Assembly (NCBI RefSeq): GCF_014269225.2
Contig: NZ_CP077097.1
Coordinates: 1,494,001-1,558,000 of the forward strand
Length of the DNA: 64,000 nt
Direction: 5' to 3'
Source of the DNA: Pseudomonas anuradhapurensis
GTDB lineage: Bacteria; Pseudomonadota; Gammaproteobacteria; Pseudomonadales; Pseudomonadaceae
Program-made: the position numbers and the translations under genes
Notes under the pieces: generated by a model
The model's database searches: none
What the model was told of the DNA's origin: nothing
Seen by the model: only the letters and a program-made list of their open reading frames with translations
Shown: one piece after another, positions 1 to 6,871 of the stretch
Layout of the letters: every line of letters begins with the position of its first letter
Position numbering within the stretch: the stretch's first letter is position 1

Positions 1-2
1 CT

Positions 3-353
3 CCAACAGGCGCGATTATCGAGCGTGGCAGCAATGCCAACGGTGAGTACATTAAATTAGCCGACGGAACGATGCACTGCTGGATGACCATCAGCGTCAC
101 CGATCAAGCGATCGATACTGCGTACGCTGGCGGCGTTTATCAAGGGACGCGCACTTGGTCTTTCCCTGCAGCATTTGCGGGTACGCCAGTTGTGATACCG
201 GGCACATTCCGCTGGGGATCCGCCGCAAACTGGTCGGCACTTGCTGGCACCCCTAGCGGGTCGAGCGCCACATTGCGTGGGTTCGATATGGTGTCCAGGG
301 CGTCCGGAACCGCAGTTCAAATTTCTGCACATGCGATTGGTAGGTGGTTCTGA
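3..353 (+). CDS. Phage tail fibre protein, C-terminal end (5' truncated by window)
   Basis: This is the last 116 codons of a reading frame that enters from the left edge. It would be the distal, host-contacting end of a tail fibre. The visible part begins with the motif GAIIERGSNANGEYIKLADG, a conserved block seen near the C-terminus of many Pseudomonas prophage tail fibres, and is rich in G, A, S and aromatic residues as beta-structured fibre tips are. Its stop codon overlaps the start of the next gene (TGATG), so the two are translationally coupled. The family call comes from the motif and from the tail-assembly and lysis genes that follow. The host-binding target cannot be read from the sequence. 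Confidence 0.72.
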   Translation, partial: PTGAIIERGSNANGEYIKLADGTMHCWMTISVTDQAIDTAYAGGVYQGTRTWSFPAAFAGTPVVIPGTFRWGSAANWSALAGTPSGSSATLRGFDMVSRASGTAVQISAHAIGRWF

Positions 354-946
354 TGATTATTAAGCTCTCTCCAGTCCGGTCTGACCTGCAACTTGCAGTG
401 TTCAAGACTGGCGAAGTTCTGGAAATCAACGGCGTTGGGCTGGATTTCTCCCGCTTGGCCGATGGTGAGACCTTGCCTGCTGAAGCAATCGGGTGTGAAT
501 TCGTGATCGCGCCGGTTGAACGCTTCAACGGTGACCTGGTGCTTACCCTGATGCTGCCGCATGCAGCCGACGCACCGCAGGCTGCCCGGTTCCCGGTCAA
601 TCTCTACCCCGCCGATGGGCCGGTGCAGCTTCCGGGCCTGGACTTCGGCGAGCGCCTGACCGCTATTGCCGGTGTGATTGATTGGTCGCAGGTTGTCACT
701 GCCGAGGCGAAGGCGCAGGCTGCTGCCGAGCAGCTGCTTGCCGTCGTGACCGCCGATCTCGCCCAGCGCCGCGCCGCCGCCGATGCCGCCATCGCTCCGC
801 TGCAGGATGCCTTCGATATTGGCGAAGCAACGCCTGACGATGAAGCGTGTCTCAAGCTCTGGAAAAAGTACCGCGTCGCGCTGAGCCGCCTGACTGAGCA
901 GGAAGGCTACCCCAACGAGATTGACTGGCCAGCGCCTCCAGCTTGA
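353..946 (+). CDS. Tail fibre assembly-like phage protein
   Basis: A 197-residue protein starting at the ATG that overlaps the stop of the tail-fibre gene (TGATG). The N-terminal half is an unfamiliar beta-rich domain. Residues about 115-160 are an Ala/Gln-rich, probably helical stretch. The C-terminal 40 residues (LKLWKKYRVALSRL, then a GYPNEIDWPAPP ending) match the signature tail of phage fibre-assembly chaperones of the Tfa type. Its position directly after the fibre gene fits a chaperone or fibre-associated role. A predicted rho-independent terminator follows immediately, so it probably ends the tail operon. The C-terminal signature is seen; the function is inferred from it. Confidence 0.65.
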   Translation: MIIKLSPVRSDLQLAVFKTGEVLEINGVGLDFSRLADGETLPAEAIGCEFVIAPVERFNGDLVLTLMLPHAADAPQAARFPVNLYPADGPVQLPGLDFGERLTAIAGVIDWSQVVTAEAKAQAAAEQLLAVVTADLAQRRAAADAAIAPLQDAFDIGEATPDDEACLKLWKKYRVALSRLTEQEGYPNEIDWPAPPA

Positions 947-964
947 CCCGAACAGAACACACCG

Positions 965-988
965 ACCGCCGCCTGGCGGTATTTTTTT
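965..988 (+). terminator. Rho-independent terminator after the tail genes
   Basis: A perfect 6-bp stem (ACCGCC/GGCGGT, 965-970 and 975-980) with a 4-base loop is followed by a run of seven T (982-988). It lies between the tail-fibre assembly gene and the lysis cassette and would separate the two transcripts. Confidence 0.75.
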
Positions 989-1002
989 GCCTGGAGAAAC
1001 CC

Positions 1003-1446
1003 ATGACGCAATCCCAGCCCCGGGGCGTACGCAACCGCAACCCCGGAAACATCGATTTCAATCCCCGCAACGACTGGCAGGGCCAGATAGGCAAGGAACC
1101 TGGTGGCCGCTTCGCCATTTTCGACACCCCCGAAAACGGCATTCGTGCCTTGGGCAAGCTGCTGATCAACTACCGCGGCAAGGACGGCATGCCCGGCGTG
1201 GGCGGGAAGGGTATCGACACCGTACTTGAAACCATCAGCCGCTGGGCACCGAGCAGCGAGAACGACACCCAGGCCTATGCAGCAGCAGTTGCCAAGCGTC
1301 TGGGTGTGCGCCCAACCGACCCGATCAGCATCAAGGACCCGTCCACGCTGCGCGGCATGGTGGTCGGCATTATCGTGCACGAGAACGGCGGCAACCCGTA
1401 CCCGGACCAGGTGATTGACGAAGGCGTGCGGATGGCCTTGGTATGA
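1003..1446 (+). CDS. Phage lysis protein, P5/muramidase-like
   Basis: A 147-residue protein starting at the ATG preceded by CTGGAGAAACCC. It begins RGVRNRNPGNIDF and carries the blocks RFAIFDTPENGIRAL, RWAPSSENDTQAY and IIVHENGGNPY. This pattern is known from Pseudomonas prophage proteins annotated as structural protein P5 or endolysin, thought to be a lysozyme-fold peptidoglycan-degrading enzyme. No signal peptide or SAR segment is visible, so export would need a holin, which I did not identify here. The stop overlaps the start of the following spanin gene by 4 bases, which supports a lysis role. The exact bond cleaved is not evident. Confidence 0.6.
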   Translation: MTQSQPRGVRNRNPGNIDFNPRNDWQGQIGKEPGGRFAIFDTPENGIRALGKLLINYRGKDGMPGVGGKGIDTVLETISRWAPSSENDTQAYAAAVAKRLGVRPTDPISIKDPSTLRGMVVGIIVHENGGNPYPDQVIDEGVRMALV

Positions 1447-1952
1447 AATCGTGGGCAATCAGATCTTTGATTCTGCTGGCCCTGCTTGCGTCCTACTGGG
1501 GCGTATACCAGCACGGCAGGACAGTGGAGCGGGCTGAAGCTGCTCGGGCTTCAGCCGAACGTGACAGCGGGGACCGCCTAGCCGAGGTGATAGGCGAGCG
1601 GGGCGCTCGAAAGGAAGAACAACGACGCGCCCAGGCGCAGGAGGAGGCAAGAGTCCATGCTCAAGAAGAACGAGCGATTGCTGAAGCTGGCGCTGCTGGC
1701 GCCGATGCTGCTGGCCAGCGGCTGCAGCACCAAGGCGCCAAGCTCGCCGCCACCGTCAGTTGTCCCGGCACGGATACCGCCGCTATCGCCCGAGGCCAGG
1801 CAGCCACCCGCGCCGCCATGGTGCTCTCCGACCTGCTCGCACGGGCTGACGAACGAGCGGGAGAACTGGCGAAAGCTTATGACCGAGCCCGAATAGCGGG
1901 TCAACAATGTGAACGAGCGTATGATGCGTTAAGCAACAGGGCGAGACTGTAG
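1443..1952 (+). CDS. Rz-type inner-membrane spanin
   Basis: A 169-residue protein with one N-terminal transmembrane segment (about residues 6-23, AIRSLILLALLASYWGVY) followed by a long charged, coiled-coil-like periplasmic region rich in E, R, A and Q. This is the build of an i-spanin (Rz/LysB, DUF2514-like). It would span the periplasm with the Rz1 lipoprotein to disrupt the outer membrane at lysis. It overlaps the preceding lysis gene by ATGA. The matching Rz1 gene is nested entirely inside it in another frame (1657-1896), strongly supporting the call. Confidence 0.72.
   Translation: MKSWAIRSLILLALLASYWGVYQHGRTVERAEAARASAERDSGDRLAEVIGERGARKEEQRRAQAQEEARVHAQEERAIAEAGAAGADAAGQRLQHQGAKLAATVSCPGTDTAAIARGQAATRAAMVLSDLLARADERAGELAKAYDRARIAGQQCERAYDALSNRARL
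1657..1896 (+). CDS. Rz1-type outer-membrane spanin lipoprotein, nested inside Rz
   Basis: A 79-residue reading frame lying wholly inside the Rz gene in the +1 frame. Residues 1-23 form a lipoprotein signal peptide: a charged start (MLKKNERLLK), a hydrophobic core and the lipobox LLASGC, with Cys23 the expected lipidation site. The next 30 residues are Pro-rich (SSPPPSVVPARIPP), as in known Rz1 proteins. It would sit in the inner leaflet of the outer membrane and bind the C-terminus of Rz. A nested Rz/Rz1 arrangement is well known from lambda-like phages. A short proline-rich frame with a precise lipobox in the right place is unlikely to be chance. Confidence 0.72.
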   Translation: MLKKNERLLKLALLAPMLLASGCSTKAPSSPPPSVVPARIPPLSPEARQPPAPPWCSPTCSHGLTNERENWRKLMTEPE

Positions 1953-1955
1953 TGG

Positions 1956-2615
1956 TTAGTCAATATGCGCTTTCAATAAATCAGTTAGTACTGGGTCTTC
2001 GAATATAGTCCAGCGTATGAAGGCTGAAAATTCCTGCTCTCTATTCGCTAATGTCTGGAGTTGTTCAAGCAGAACGATTTTTTTTCTGCGTGGCGTTTTT
2101 TCGTCAAGGTATTTAACGAATAGGTTGTTGAAGTGGTTTAAAGCTAGAAAGACCCTTTTTCTCAATTCCTTGCCCGCAATTTTTTTGTTAGCGGTGCTGT
2201 CTGAGTTGAAGATCTTCTGAAGGAGGCTTGCTGTCAATCTTGTTCGTTCGCAGTCAAGTTGCGCAGATATTTCTAGTTTTCCGTAGGGAGAGGCTGGAGG
2301 AACGTGCTTTATGCCGAGTAGTACATCAATTTCTGTACTGGTGCAGTCGAGGATATTGTCGTAGGTGGCTCTTTTGAAATTATTGCATCGAGAGCAAACA
2401 TAGAATAAATTGTTCCAGTCGTACTTTAAGTCGTCGTTTTTTCCTTTGTGGGGTTTAAGGTGTTCGACATTGAGATTGATAAGGTGTTTAGATTCGCATA
2501 GATAGCATTTTCCATAAAAGATTTTCTCTAGGGCAATAAGGACATCTTCATCGGAATAGCTTTTTCTAAGTGCTAGGCTGGCAGGGGCAGGGTAAGTTCG
2601 AGTTACTTTAAACAT
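1956..2615 (-). CDS. ptuB: Septu defence protein PtuB, HNH endonuclease
   Basis: A 219-residue protein if started at the ATG at 2615, which has AGAGGGG 5 bases upstream; an earlier in-frame ATG at 2636 overlaps the PtuA stop. Near the N-terminus it carries a CYLCESK pair, then VEHLKPHKG, a conserved WNNLFYVC stretch and CSRCNNFK: two CxxC zinc-binding pairs around an H..N..H core, the hallmark of a zinc-bound HNH nuclease. The rest is helical and basic. HNH protein plus AAA/ABC-type ATPase in this order is the known Septu (PtuAB) anti-phage pair, in which PtuB is the DNA-cutting subunit. The base composition is AT-richer than the neighbours, suggesting transfer. The lysis genes next door point into it (convergent). 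Confidence 0.82.
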   Translation of the reverse strand: MFKVTRTYPAPASLALRKSYSDEDVLIALEKIFYGKCYLCESKHLINLNVEHLKPHKGKNDDLKYDWNNLFYVCSRCNNFKRATYDNILDCTSTEIDVLLGIKHVPPASPYGKLEISAQLDCERTRLTASLLQKIFNSDSTANKKIAGKELRKRVFLALNHFNNLFVKYLDEKTPRRKKIVLLEQLQTLANREQEFSAFIRWTIFEDPVLTDLLKAHID

Positions 2616-2628
2616 TCGCGCCCCTCTG

Positions 2629-3846
2629 TCAATCATCTTTGTTGTGCGTGAGCCGAAGTACGGCTTTGTTAAAGAAAAAGCGAGACTCGAAGTCAAGATA
2701 CTTTGCATCGGGCATCAGCTCTTTCACTATCGAAGCAAGGCGGTGCTTGTCAAGTCTTGCTTTGTTGGTAAGATCGGACAGCTCTCGGATTTGGCTTTGA
2801 AGTTTGTCTGAGGCGCTATGGACCCCAAATAGCCCCTCTAAAATTGATTCATACGAGTACGCTGAAACCTTCTCAGCGTGCTCTTCCGAAGTAAGGTCAA
2901 AAATTACAGCATCATCAGTAGATGTGAGAATGAAAGGGGAGTGAGTGGACGCTATAAATTGAATATTCGGGAAGGAATTTGTTAGGAATGGTAGTACTTT
3001 CTTTTGCAGTGATACATGCAAATGGACATCAATTTCGTCGACAATTGCTACTCCTTCAAGTTTATCAGGGGTGACTTGAAGATATGCTGCGCGCATCAGT
3101 AGTCTGGAAAAAATCGCTAGTATCGAAGAGTAGCCGGATGATATGGATTGGAGAGAGTACTTGTCTTTGTTGCGTTGCTTTATATATACCTTAAAGTCGT
3201 ACGGGTCGAATTCAATTTTGGTTGATTCATCTTCGGTTAAATGTTGAAGATCTCGCTCAAATTGATTTAACCATAGGTCTATCTCTGTTGCAGTCTTTCG
3301 ATTTTTTTGGAATGTAAGCGCGATTGCTTTTCTGACGTAAAGATTTGCGATGTGCTGCTCTAGAGTGCTCTCCAAACTGTTGTCTAAGGGAATGCGAGGC
3401 TGTTGATTTTGGCTGAGAGAAGCATTAGATGCGCTCGCTGCTGCTGCGATATTAGCTTGGCGCTCAGCGCTGAAGTATTCAATTACAGCGAGTTGTTTGT
3501 GAAAGTTTTCTTCAAGTCTATCGACTGAGTCAAATGTAAATGGATTGTTTTGTATTAATTGTTCCAGTGTCTCTCGTTGCGCCTTGATTTCATAATAGCG
3601 GTCGCCGTGTGTTTCAGGTGTGATCTCGATGTCTTCGTATTCTTTTATTCGCTCTGCGATATTAATTTCAGATGTGAAATCACCCGTTATTAGTTTGCTG
3701 GTGAGTTCCAAGTGGATTTTCTTTAATAGCGTTGTTTTTCCTGCCCCATTTTTACCCGTAATGATTAGGTTTTTTTGGTCAGCGCGGATTGTAACGGTTC
3801 GAGCACTACTGTGTGGAGCCATTTTTATCTGTTTGATGTACTTCAT
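2629..3846 (-). CDS. ptuA: Septu defence protein PtuA, ABC-like ATPase
   Basis: A 405-residue ATPase starting at the ATG with AAGGA 8 bases upstream. A Walker A motif (GKNGAGKTT) lies at residues 31-39. Later come an ABC-type signature-like SSGYSS, a Walker B (VAIVDEIDVHLH) and the switch-region block STHSPFILT, all typical of SMC/OLD-like AAA_15/AAA_21 ATPases. In Septu systems PtuA forms the scaffold and nucleotide sensor that holds PtuB nuclease. It is followed 14 bases later by ptuB, so they form one operon transcribed toward the lysis cassette. Codon use and GC are lower than in the surrounding phage and core genes. I saw no reverse transcriptase nearby, so this looks like stand-alone Septu rather than a retron with a PtuAB effector. 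Confidence 0.83.
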   Translation of the reverse strand: MKYIKQIKMAPHSSARTVTIRADQKNLIITGKNGAGKTTLLKKIHLELTSKLITGDFTSEINIAERIKEYEDIEITPETHGDRYYEIKAQRETLEQLIQNNPFTFDSVDRLEENFHKQLAVIEYFSAERQANIAAAASASNASLSQNQQPRIPLDNSLESTLEQHIANLYVRKAIALTFQKNRKTATEIDLWLNQFERDLQHLTEDESTKIEFDPYDFKVYIKQRNKDKYSLQSISSGYSSILAIFSRLLMRAAYLQVTPDKLEGVAIVDEIDVHLHVSLQKKVLPFLTNSFPNIQFIASTHSPFILTSTDDAVIFDLTSEEHAEKVSAYSYESILEGLFGVHSASDKLQSQIRELSDLTNKARLDKHRLASIVKELMPDAKYLDFESRFFFNKAVLRLTHNKDD

Positions 3847-4149
3847 TACTTCGTCCTTCGTGTGACCGGTGGCGGCAGAATGCCACTTTCGAGGGCTAAT
3901 GTCTCCATAGGGGCTATCGGTTCCGAGTTTCTGGGAATAAATCCAGCTTGACCAAGGAGGCTAAGACTGCACGCTCCCTACATCCATTGGGAATCTTGCG
4001 GTTCCTCCTAGCCTATAACGGTGCGACCTGAAATCCATTTCCGTACTAGTGCTGCATCATGGCTATTCGACGTAGCCCTCCCTGACCGGTTAGCTGTCTT
4101 GGCCTGCGAGGCGTCCTATAATGCGCTGATCAACAGATCGGAGCGGATA
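3847..4149. other. Intergenic spacer upstream of divergent Septu and a small phage gene
   Basis: About 300 bases without a convincing gene. It separates ptuA (minus) from the 74-residue plus-strand gene. It contains an AAGGAGG stretch near 3954 not followed by an open frame, suggesting a decayed gene start, and must hold the ptuAB promoter near its left end. Confidence 0.4.
4117..4122 (+). promoter_or_regulatory. Candidate -10 box for the 74-aa gene
   Basis: A perfect TATAAT lies 27 bases before the ATG of the next gene. No good -35 box is seen at 16-18 bases upstream, so this is a weak prediction. Confidence 0.35.
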
Positions 4150-4374
4150 ATGGAGAAGCGCACCTTCATAGGGATGATCGAAGCAGGCGAGCCGCTGATA
4201 CAGCAGGCCGTCGACGCCATGCGGGAGTACCACCAGGCCCAGGACCGTGGCGCACCGCCTGAAGAAATCGAGCGCCTGCGGCAACTGGCCGAGTCCCTAT
4301 TCCAGGCGGTCTCTGATTACCAGCTGCGCGCTGTTGCCAAGGCGCGGGGAAAGGAATTTCCACCCCTTCACTGA
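4150..4374 (+). CDS. Small phage-associated protein of unknown function
   Basis: A 74-residue acidic-to-neutral, mostly helical protein (MEKRTFIGMIEAGEPLIQQA at its start; a Glu/Arg/Gln-rich middle with heptad-like spacing, residues 30-60). The start has GGAGCGGATA upstream. I do not recognise a domain. Similar short helical proteins are common near the ends of Pseudomonas prophages. It converges on the SRAP gene and the two stop codons overlap by 7 bases, so the pair has evolved as a compact unit. Function unknown. Confidence 0.5.
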   Translation: MEKRTFIGMIEAGEPLIQQAVDAMREYHQAQDRGAPPEEIERLRQLAESLFQAVSDYQLRAVAKARGKEFPPLH

Positions 4375-5033
4375 ACCGGCTCGATTAGCTCGGCGCCTTG
4401 GTTGCGCACATTGCCAACTGCTGTGCCTACCCTGTACCACTCGAAGGCCTCGGCCGGCTCGCCCAGGTTGAGCACCAGTTGCTCTGCGTGCTCGCTCGGC
4501 ATTCCTGCCGCGATCCACTCGTATGCCAGCTCAGGTGGCAGCACGACAGGCCGGCGGTCGTGAACATCGACCATCCCTCCCTGGGCGTCGGCGGTGATGA
4601 TGACGAAGCCATCGTGCTCATTGCCGGTGAACTGGCCGATGCTGGCGCATAGGGCAGGGCGACCGTCGCGGCGCCGGATGTAGTACGGCTGCTTCTTCGG
4701 CCCGCCTTCGTCGACCCATTCATACCAGCCGTCGATCGGCGTGATGGCCCGGTTTGGCCAGATCGACCGGAAGAACGGGCCGTGTGCCACTTTCTCCACC
4801 CGGGCGTTGATCGGCGCAGCCCGGTCGGTTGCCCAATGCGGCCGCCATCCCCACCTCACCAGGTCCGCCCGAGGGCCTGCCTCATCCACCCGCAGCACTG
4901 CCACTGGCGTGGTCGGCGCGACGTTGTACCGGCCAAGCGGCTGGTCGCCTACGTTGTTCCGCCAGGCTTCTGGTAGGCTCAGGGTTTCAACGAAGTCGCG
5001 TATCCCCCGGTACTGGCTCAACCTTCCACACAT
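4368..5033 (-). CDS. SRAP-domain protein, YedK/HMCES type abasic-site DNA-protein crosslinker
   Basis: A 221-residue protein beginning MCGRLSQY. In this family Met1 is removed and Cys2 bonds covalently to abasic sites in single-stranded DNA. Other family blocks are present: RYNVAPTTPVAVLR, RWGWRPHWA, INARVEK, RAITPIDGWYEW and TADAQGGMVDVHDRRPVVL. The usual HDRMP motif reads HDRRP here, a minor change. It would shield abasic sites at replication forks. The start is fixed by the need for Cys2; longer in-frame starts would bury it. A consensus LexA box lies 80 bases upstream between this gene and a divergent pair, so it is probably SOS-induced, fitting its DNA-repair role. Confidence 0.88.
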   Translation of the reverse strand: MCGRLSQYRGIRDFVETLSLPEAWRNNVGDQPLGRYNVAPTTPVAVLRVDEAGPRADLVRWGWRPHWATDRAAPINARVEKVAHGPFFRSIWPNRAITPIDGWYEWVDEGGPKKQPYYIRRRDGRPALCASIGQFTGNEHDGFVIITADAQGGMVDVHDRRPVVLPPELAYEWIAAGMPSEHAEQLVLNLGEPAEAFEWYRVGTAVGNVRNQGAELIEPVQ

Positions 5034-5112
5034 GCGCGACCCTCCTTCCTGAGCAAACAAGCATAGTCCGCCGAGCGGTACTGGCGCGCTTGCGTTTCCT
5101 GATGCTGAAATG

Positions 5113-5128
5113 CTGTATCCATATACAG
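5113..5128. promoter_or_regulatory. LexA (SOS) box between divergent genes
   Basis: The 16-mer CTGTATCCATATACAG has both consensus half sites (CTGT and ACAG) exactly 8 bases apart, with AT-rich flanks, as in the CTGT-N8-ACAG LexA operator of gammaproteobacteria. It sits 80 bases upstream of the SRAP gene (minus strand) and 14 bases upstream of the 97-residue gene (plus strand), so LexA would control both directions. Confidence 0.8.
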
Positions 5129-5141
5129 TATTCGGTGCAGC

Positions 5142-5435
5142 ATGTATTTCCTCATCGTCCGCCGCCGCGTGAATGGCGTGGCCATTCCTTCCGATCAGCT
5201 CAGGAAGATCCAGCCTCTGCGGGCAGACATCCACATCGGTGACCATTACAGCGATCCGTTGGGCCGAGAGTCGACCCAGGCCTGGGTGTTCAACCCGACC
5301 CCTGGCCCAGATCCCATTCCTCGGCTGCACGATGCCAAGGTCAACGGCATGGCCCAGCTCGGGATGAACATCAACGGCATCGAAGAGATCGACGGCGTGC
5401 TTTACGCACAGTCGTGGTGGTGCAGGTTGGAATGA
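5142..5435 (+). CDS. Small SOS-controlled protein of unknown function
   Basis: A 97-residue protein ([20 protein letters not shown] at its start) with no recognised domain. It contains a short charged N-terminus, a Pro/Asp-rich middle and a C-terminal [12 protein letters not shown]. The ATG lies only 14 bases after a consensus LexA box, so the gene is probably induced by DNA damage. The ribosome site is weak. Its stop overlaps the start of the next gene (ATGA), so the two form an operon. Similar short proteins next to SRAP genes recur in Pseudomonas, but I cannot assign a role; damage repair or prophage control are guesses. Confidence 0.55.
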   Translation: MYFLIVRRRVNGVAIPSDQLRKIQPLRADIHIGDHYSDPLGRESTQAWVFNPTPGPDPIPRLHDAKVNGMAQLGMNINGIEEIDGVLYAQSWWCRLE

Positions 5436-5701
5436 TGGACGGGCTGCCTCTGGCCTGGTTGGCCGAACTGGATGACCAAAGCGCTCTGGTGACCGATCCG
5501 GACGGTCGAGCTGCCGTTCTCTGCGAGATGGCCTATGCCGCGTACCGGCGACAGGAAATCGACGATGGCAGCTTGGTGGATATGCTGGAGCTAGCCGAGG
5601 CAGCCAGGCTCTGGGCTTTGGCTGAAGAGGTGGCTATTGTTTGTTCCACCGACCAAATGCTCTATCTCGAGTTGCCTTCATTGGATACAACAGAAGCCTG
5701 A
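5432..5701 (+). CDS. Small hypothetical protein in the LexA-controlled operon
   Basis: An 89-residue acidic, Leu/Ala-rich helical protein ([20 protein letters not shown] at its start). The start was chosen at the ATG overlapping the previous stop (ATGA), which implies coupled translation. A second ATG follows directly. No domain is recognised. It should share the LexA-controlled promoter with the gene before it. Confidence 0.5.
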   Translation: MMDGLPLAWLAELDDQSALVTDPDGRAAVLCEMAYAAYRRQEIDDGSLVDMLELAEAARLWALAEEVAIVCSTDQMLYLELPSLDTTEA

Positions 5702-5722
5702 AAGTGCAAGCTGGACACTGAA

Positions 5723-6043
5723 ATGGGAAAAGAACAGCAGGTTCTTCCTCGTATTCTGAGGTACCGATCTGCCCCAGGTTACCTTGGGATGTGTCGATCG
5801 GAGTTTGACAAGACTGTCCGACCGTTCGTTAAGGAGTTTGCCATCGGTGCCAGAGGCGTGGGGTTCGACCGGTACGAGCTAGATGAGTGGGCTGACAGGT
5901 ACATAGCAGAGCACGCTATCGACAAGGCCGCTGGTCAGATTCCTTCGTCTTTACAAGCCGGGCTCTTAACCAACGGGGCGCGACATCAACAAGCAAAGTC
6001 TGAATTTGAGGGTGCGCTTAAATTGGTGAGGCGAAGGAGGTGA
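5723..6043 (+). CDS. Phage DNA-binding protein (HTH/excisionase-like)
   Basis: A 106-residue basic protein. The block LRYRSAPGYLGMCRSEFDKT, followed by VRPFVKEFAIGARGVGFDRYELDEWADRY, is a winged-helix or MerR-like DNA-binding domain pattern found in small phage proteins that usually sit next to an integrase gene. The C-terminus is basic (KLVRRRR). The stop overlaps the ribosome site of the PrtN-like gene that follows, so they are cotranscribed. It may be an excisionase or recombination directionality factor, but no integrase is present in this window, so its partner is unknown. Confidence 0.6.
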   Translation: MGKEQQVLPRILRYRSAPGYLGMCRSEFDKTVRPFVKEFAIGARGVGFDRYELDEWADRYIAEHAIDKAAGQIPSSLQAGLLTNGARHQQAKSEFEGALKLVRRRR

Positions 6044-6048
6044 TTGCT

Positions 6049-6294
6049 ATGAAGACCGAGTTTCTCCTTCTCGCGCAGTACGACGGCTTGGCAGTGATTC
6101 CGCTGGAGAGGGTTTGCGCTGATTATTTTCCTCACCTCAGCCCGGAGAAGATGAAATTGAAAATCGCCAAAGGCGAGATTCGATTGCCGCTTATCGCCAT
6201 GGAACGCAGTCAGAAGTCCGCCCGCGGAGTGCATCTCAACGACCTCGCTGCCTATATTGATGCGCGACGCGCCGAGGCCAAAAGAATCGTATAA
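6049..6294 (+). CDS. PrtN-family pyocin/prophage activator
   Basis: An 81-residue protein beginning MKTEFLLLAQYDGLAVIPLE and ending in a block containing KSARGVHLNDLAAYIDARR. This is the full-length pattern of PrtN, the P. aeruginosa activator of pyocin genes, which binds P-box DNA and is itself released after RecA-dependent cleavage of PrtR. The start was chosen at the ATG with a strong AAGGAGG seven bases upstream rather than the GTG at 6040. Many phages of Pseudomonas use PrtN relatives to turn on late or lysis genes. Its targets here are unknown. It lies immediately after the HTH gene and converges on two minus-strand HTH genes. Confidence 0.82.
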   Translation: MKTEFLLLAQYDGLAVIPLERVCADYFPHLSPEKMKLKIAKGEIRLPLIAMERSQKSARGVHLNDLAAYIDARRAEAKRIV

Positions 6295-6385
6295 GGGACA
6301 TCGCGAGCCCTGTGCCGTTCGTGCAGCGAGCCGCCCAGAATGCTTAATAAATCTCGCGATGCCCAAGCAAAGGGTAAGCCGCTGT

Positions 6386-6604
6386 CTACCGCTCAACATC
6401 CGGTGGCGACGAACTGCTCTCTACGACGGATGTCATCCATCCCGAAATGCTCGACTGCAGCCATGCAACTGAATTCGGCCCAAGCCGAACCTGCCGTGGA
6501 AACGTGCCCTCGCGCATTCGCCGGTAGATGGTGTTCCTTGCCAGGCCCGTGACAGATATCACCTCATCAATCCGCATGAAGCGATCAGTCGCTGGTGAAA
6601 TCAT
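6386..6604 (-). CDS. AlpA-family phage transcriptional regulator
   Basis: A 72-residue protein with the AlpA pattern FMRIDEVISVTGLARNTIYR followed by RMREGTFPRQVRLGPNSVAW: a small winged helix-turn-helix. The start has GGGAG five bases upstream. AlpA proteins regulate prophage or satellite integrase genes. The C-terminus (SSSISGWM..., Ser/Glu-rich) is slightly longer than usual. It follows another small HTH gene by 21 bases, so the two form a minus-strand operon. Confidence 0.78.
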   Translation of the reverse strand: MISPATDRFMRIDEVISVTGLARNTIYRRMREGTFPRQVRLGPNSVAWLQSSISGWMTSVVESSSSPPDVER

Positions 6605-6625
6605 GCTGACTCCCGCCTCAAATGG

Positions 6626-6871
6626 CTAGCTCACTCTGGTAAGTGTTGGTGGTGGTTTCCGCTTACGCCCAGGCTTCGATTTCTGATCTCCAGTTTGCTC
6701 CCACTCCTTTATAAAATCCCGGACCGTCTCAAGCCTCCAGCAGATCCGGTGCCCTTGTTTGAAGGAAGGAGGTAGCCACGTTGCATGGTTCTGCAGCGCG
6801 CTTCGTATTGCGGCTTCGGAACGACCGAGTAATGTGGCCAGTTCCGGGATGTGAATAATTTCAGGTTCCAT
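6626..6871 (-). CDS. Small helix-turn-helix phage protein
   Basis: An 81-residue protein starting at the ATG with GAGG nine bases upstream. An N-terminal HTH-like pattern (IPELATLLGRSEAAIRSALQ) is followed by a wing-like RICWRLETVRDFIKEWE and a basic Lys/Arg/Pro-rich tail (SKPGRKRKPPPTLTR). It looks like an AlpA/MerR-type DNA-binding protein. It is the first gene of the minus-strand pair with AlpA and probably works in prophage or satellite control. Confidence 0.6.
   Translation of the reverse strand: MEPEIIHIPELATLLGRSEAAIRSALQNHATWLPPSFKQGHRICWRLETVRDFIKEWEQTGDQKSKPGRKRKPPPTLTRVS

Noticed and set aside
1956..3846. Retron with PtuAB effector
   Set aside because: No reverse transcriptase or msr/msd-like hairpin RNA was seen next to the ATPase and HNH genes.
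6340..6552. 70-codon plus-strand frame opposite AlpA
   Set aside because: No ribosome site, low-complexity translation, and the minus-strand AlpA frame has a good start and a recognised motif.
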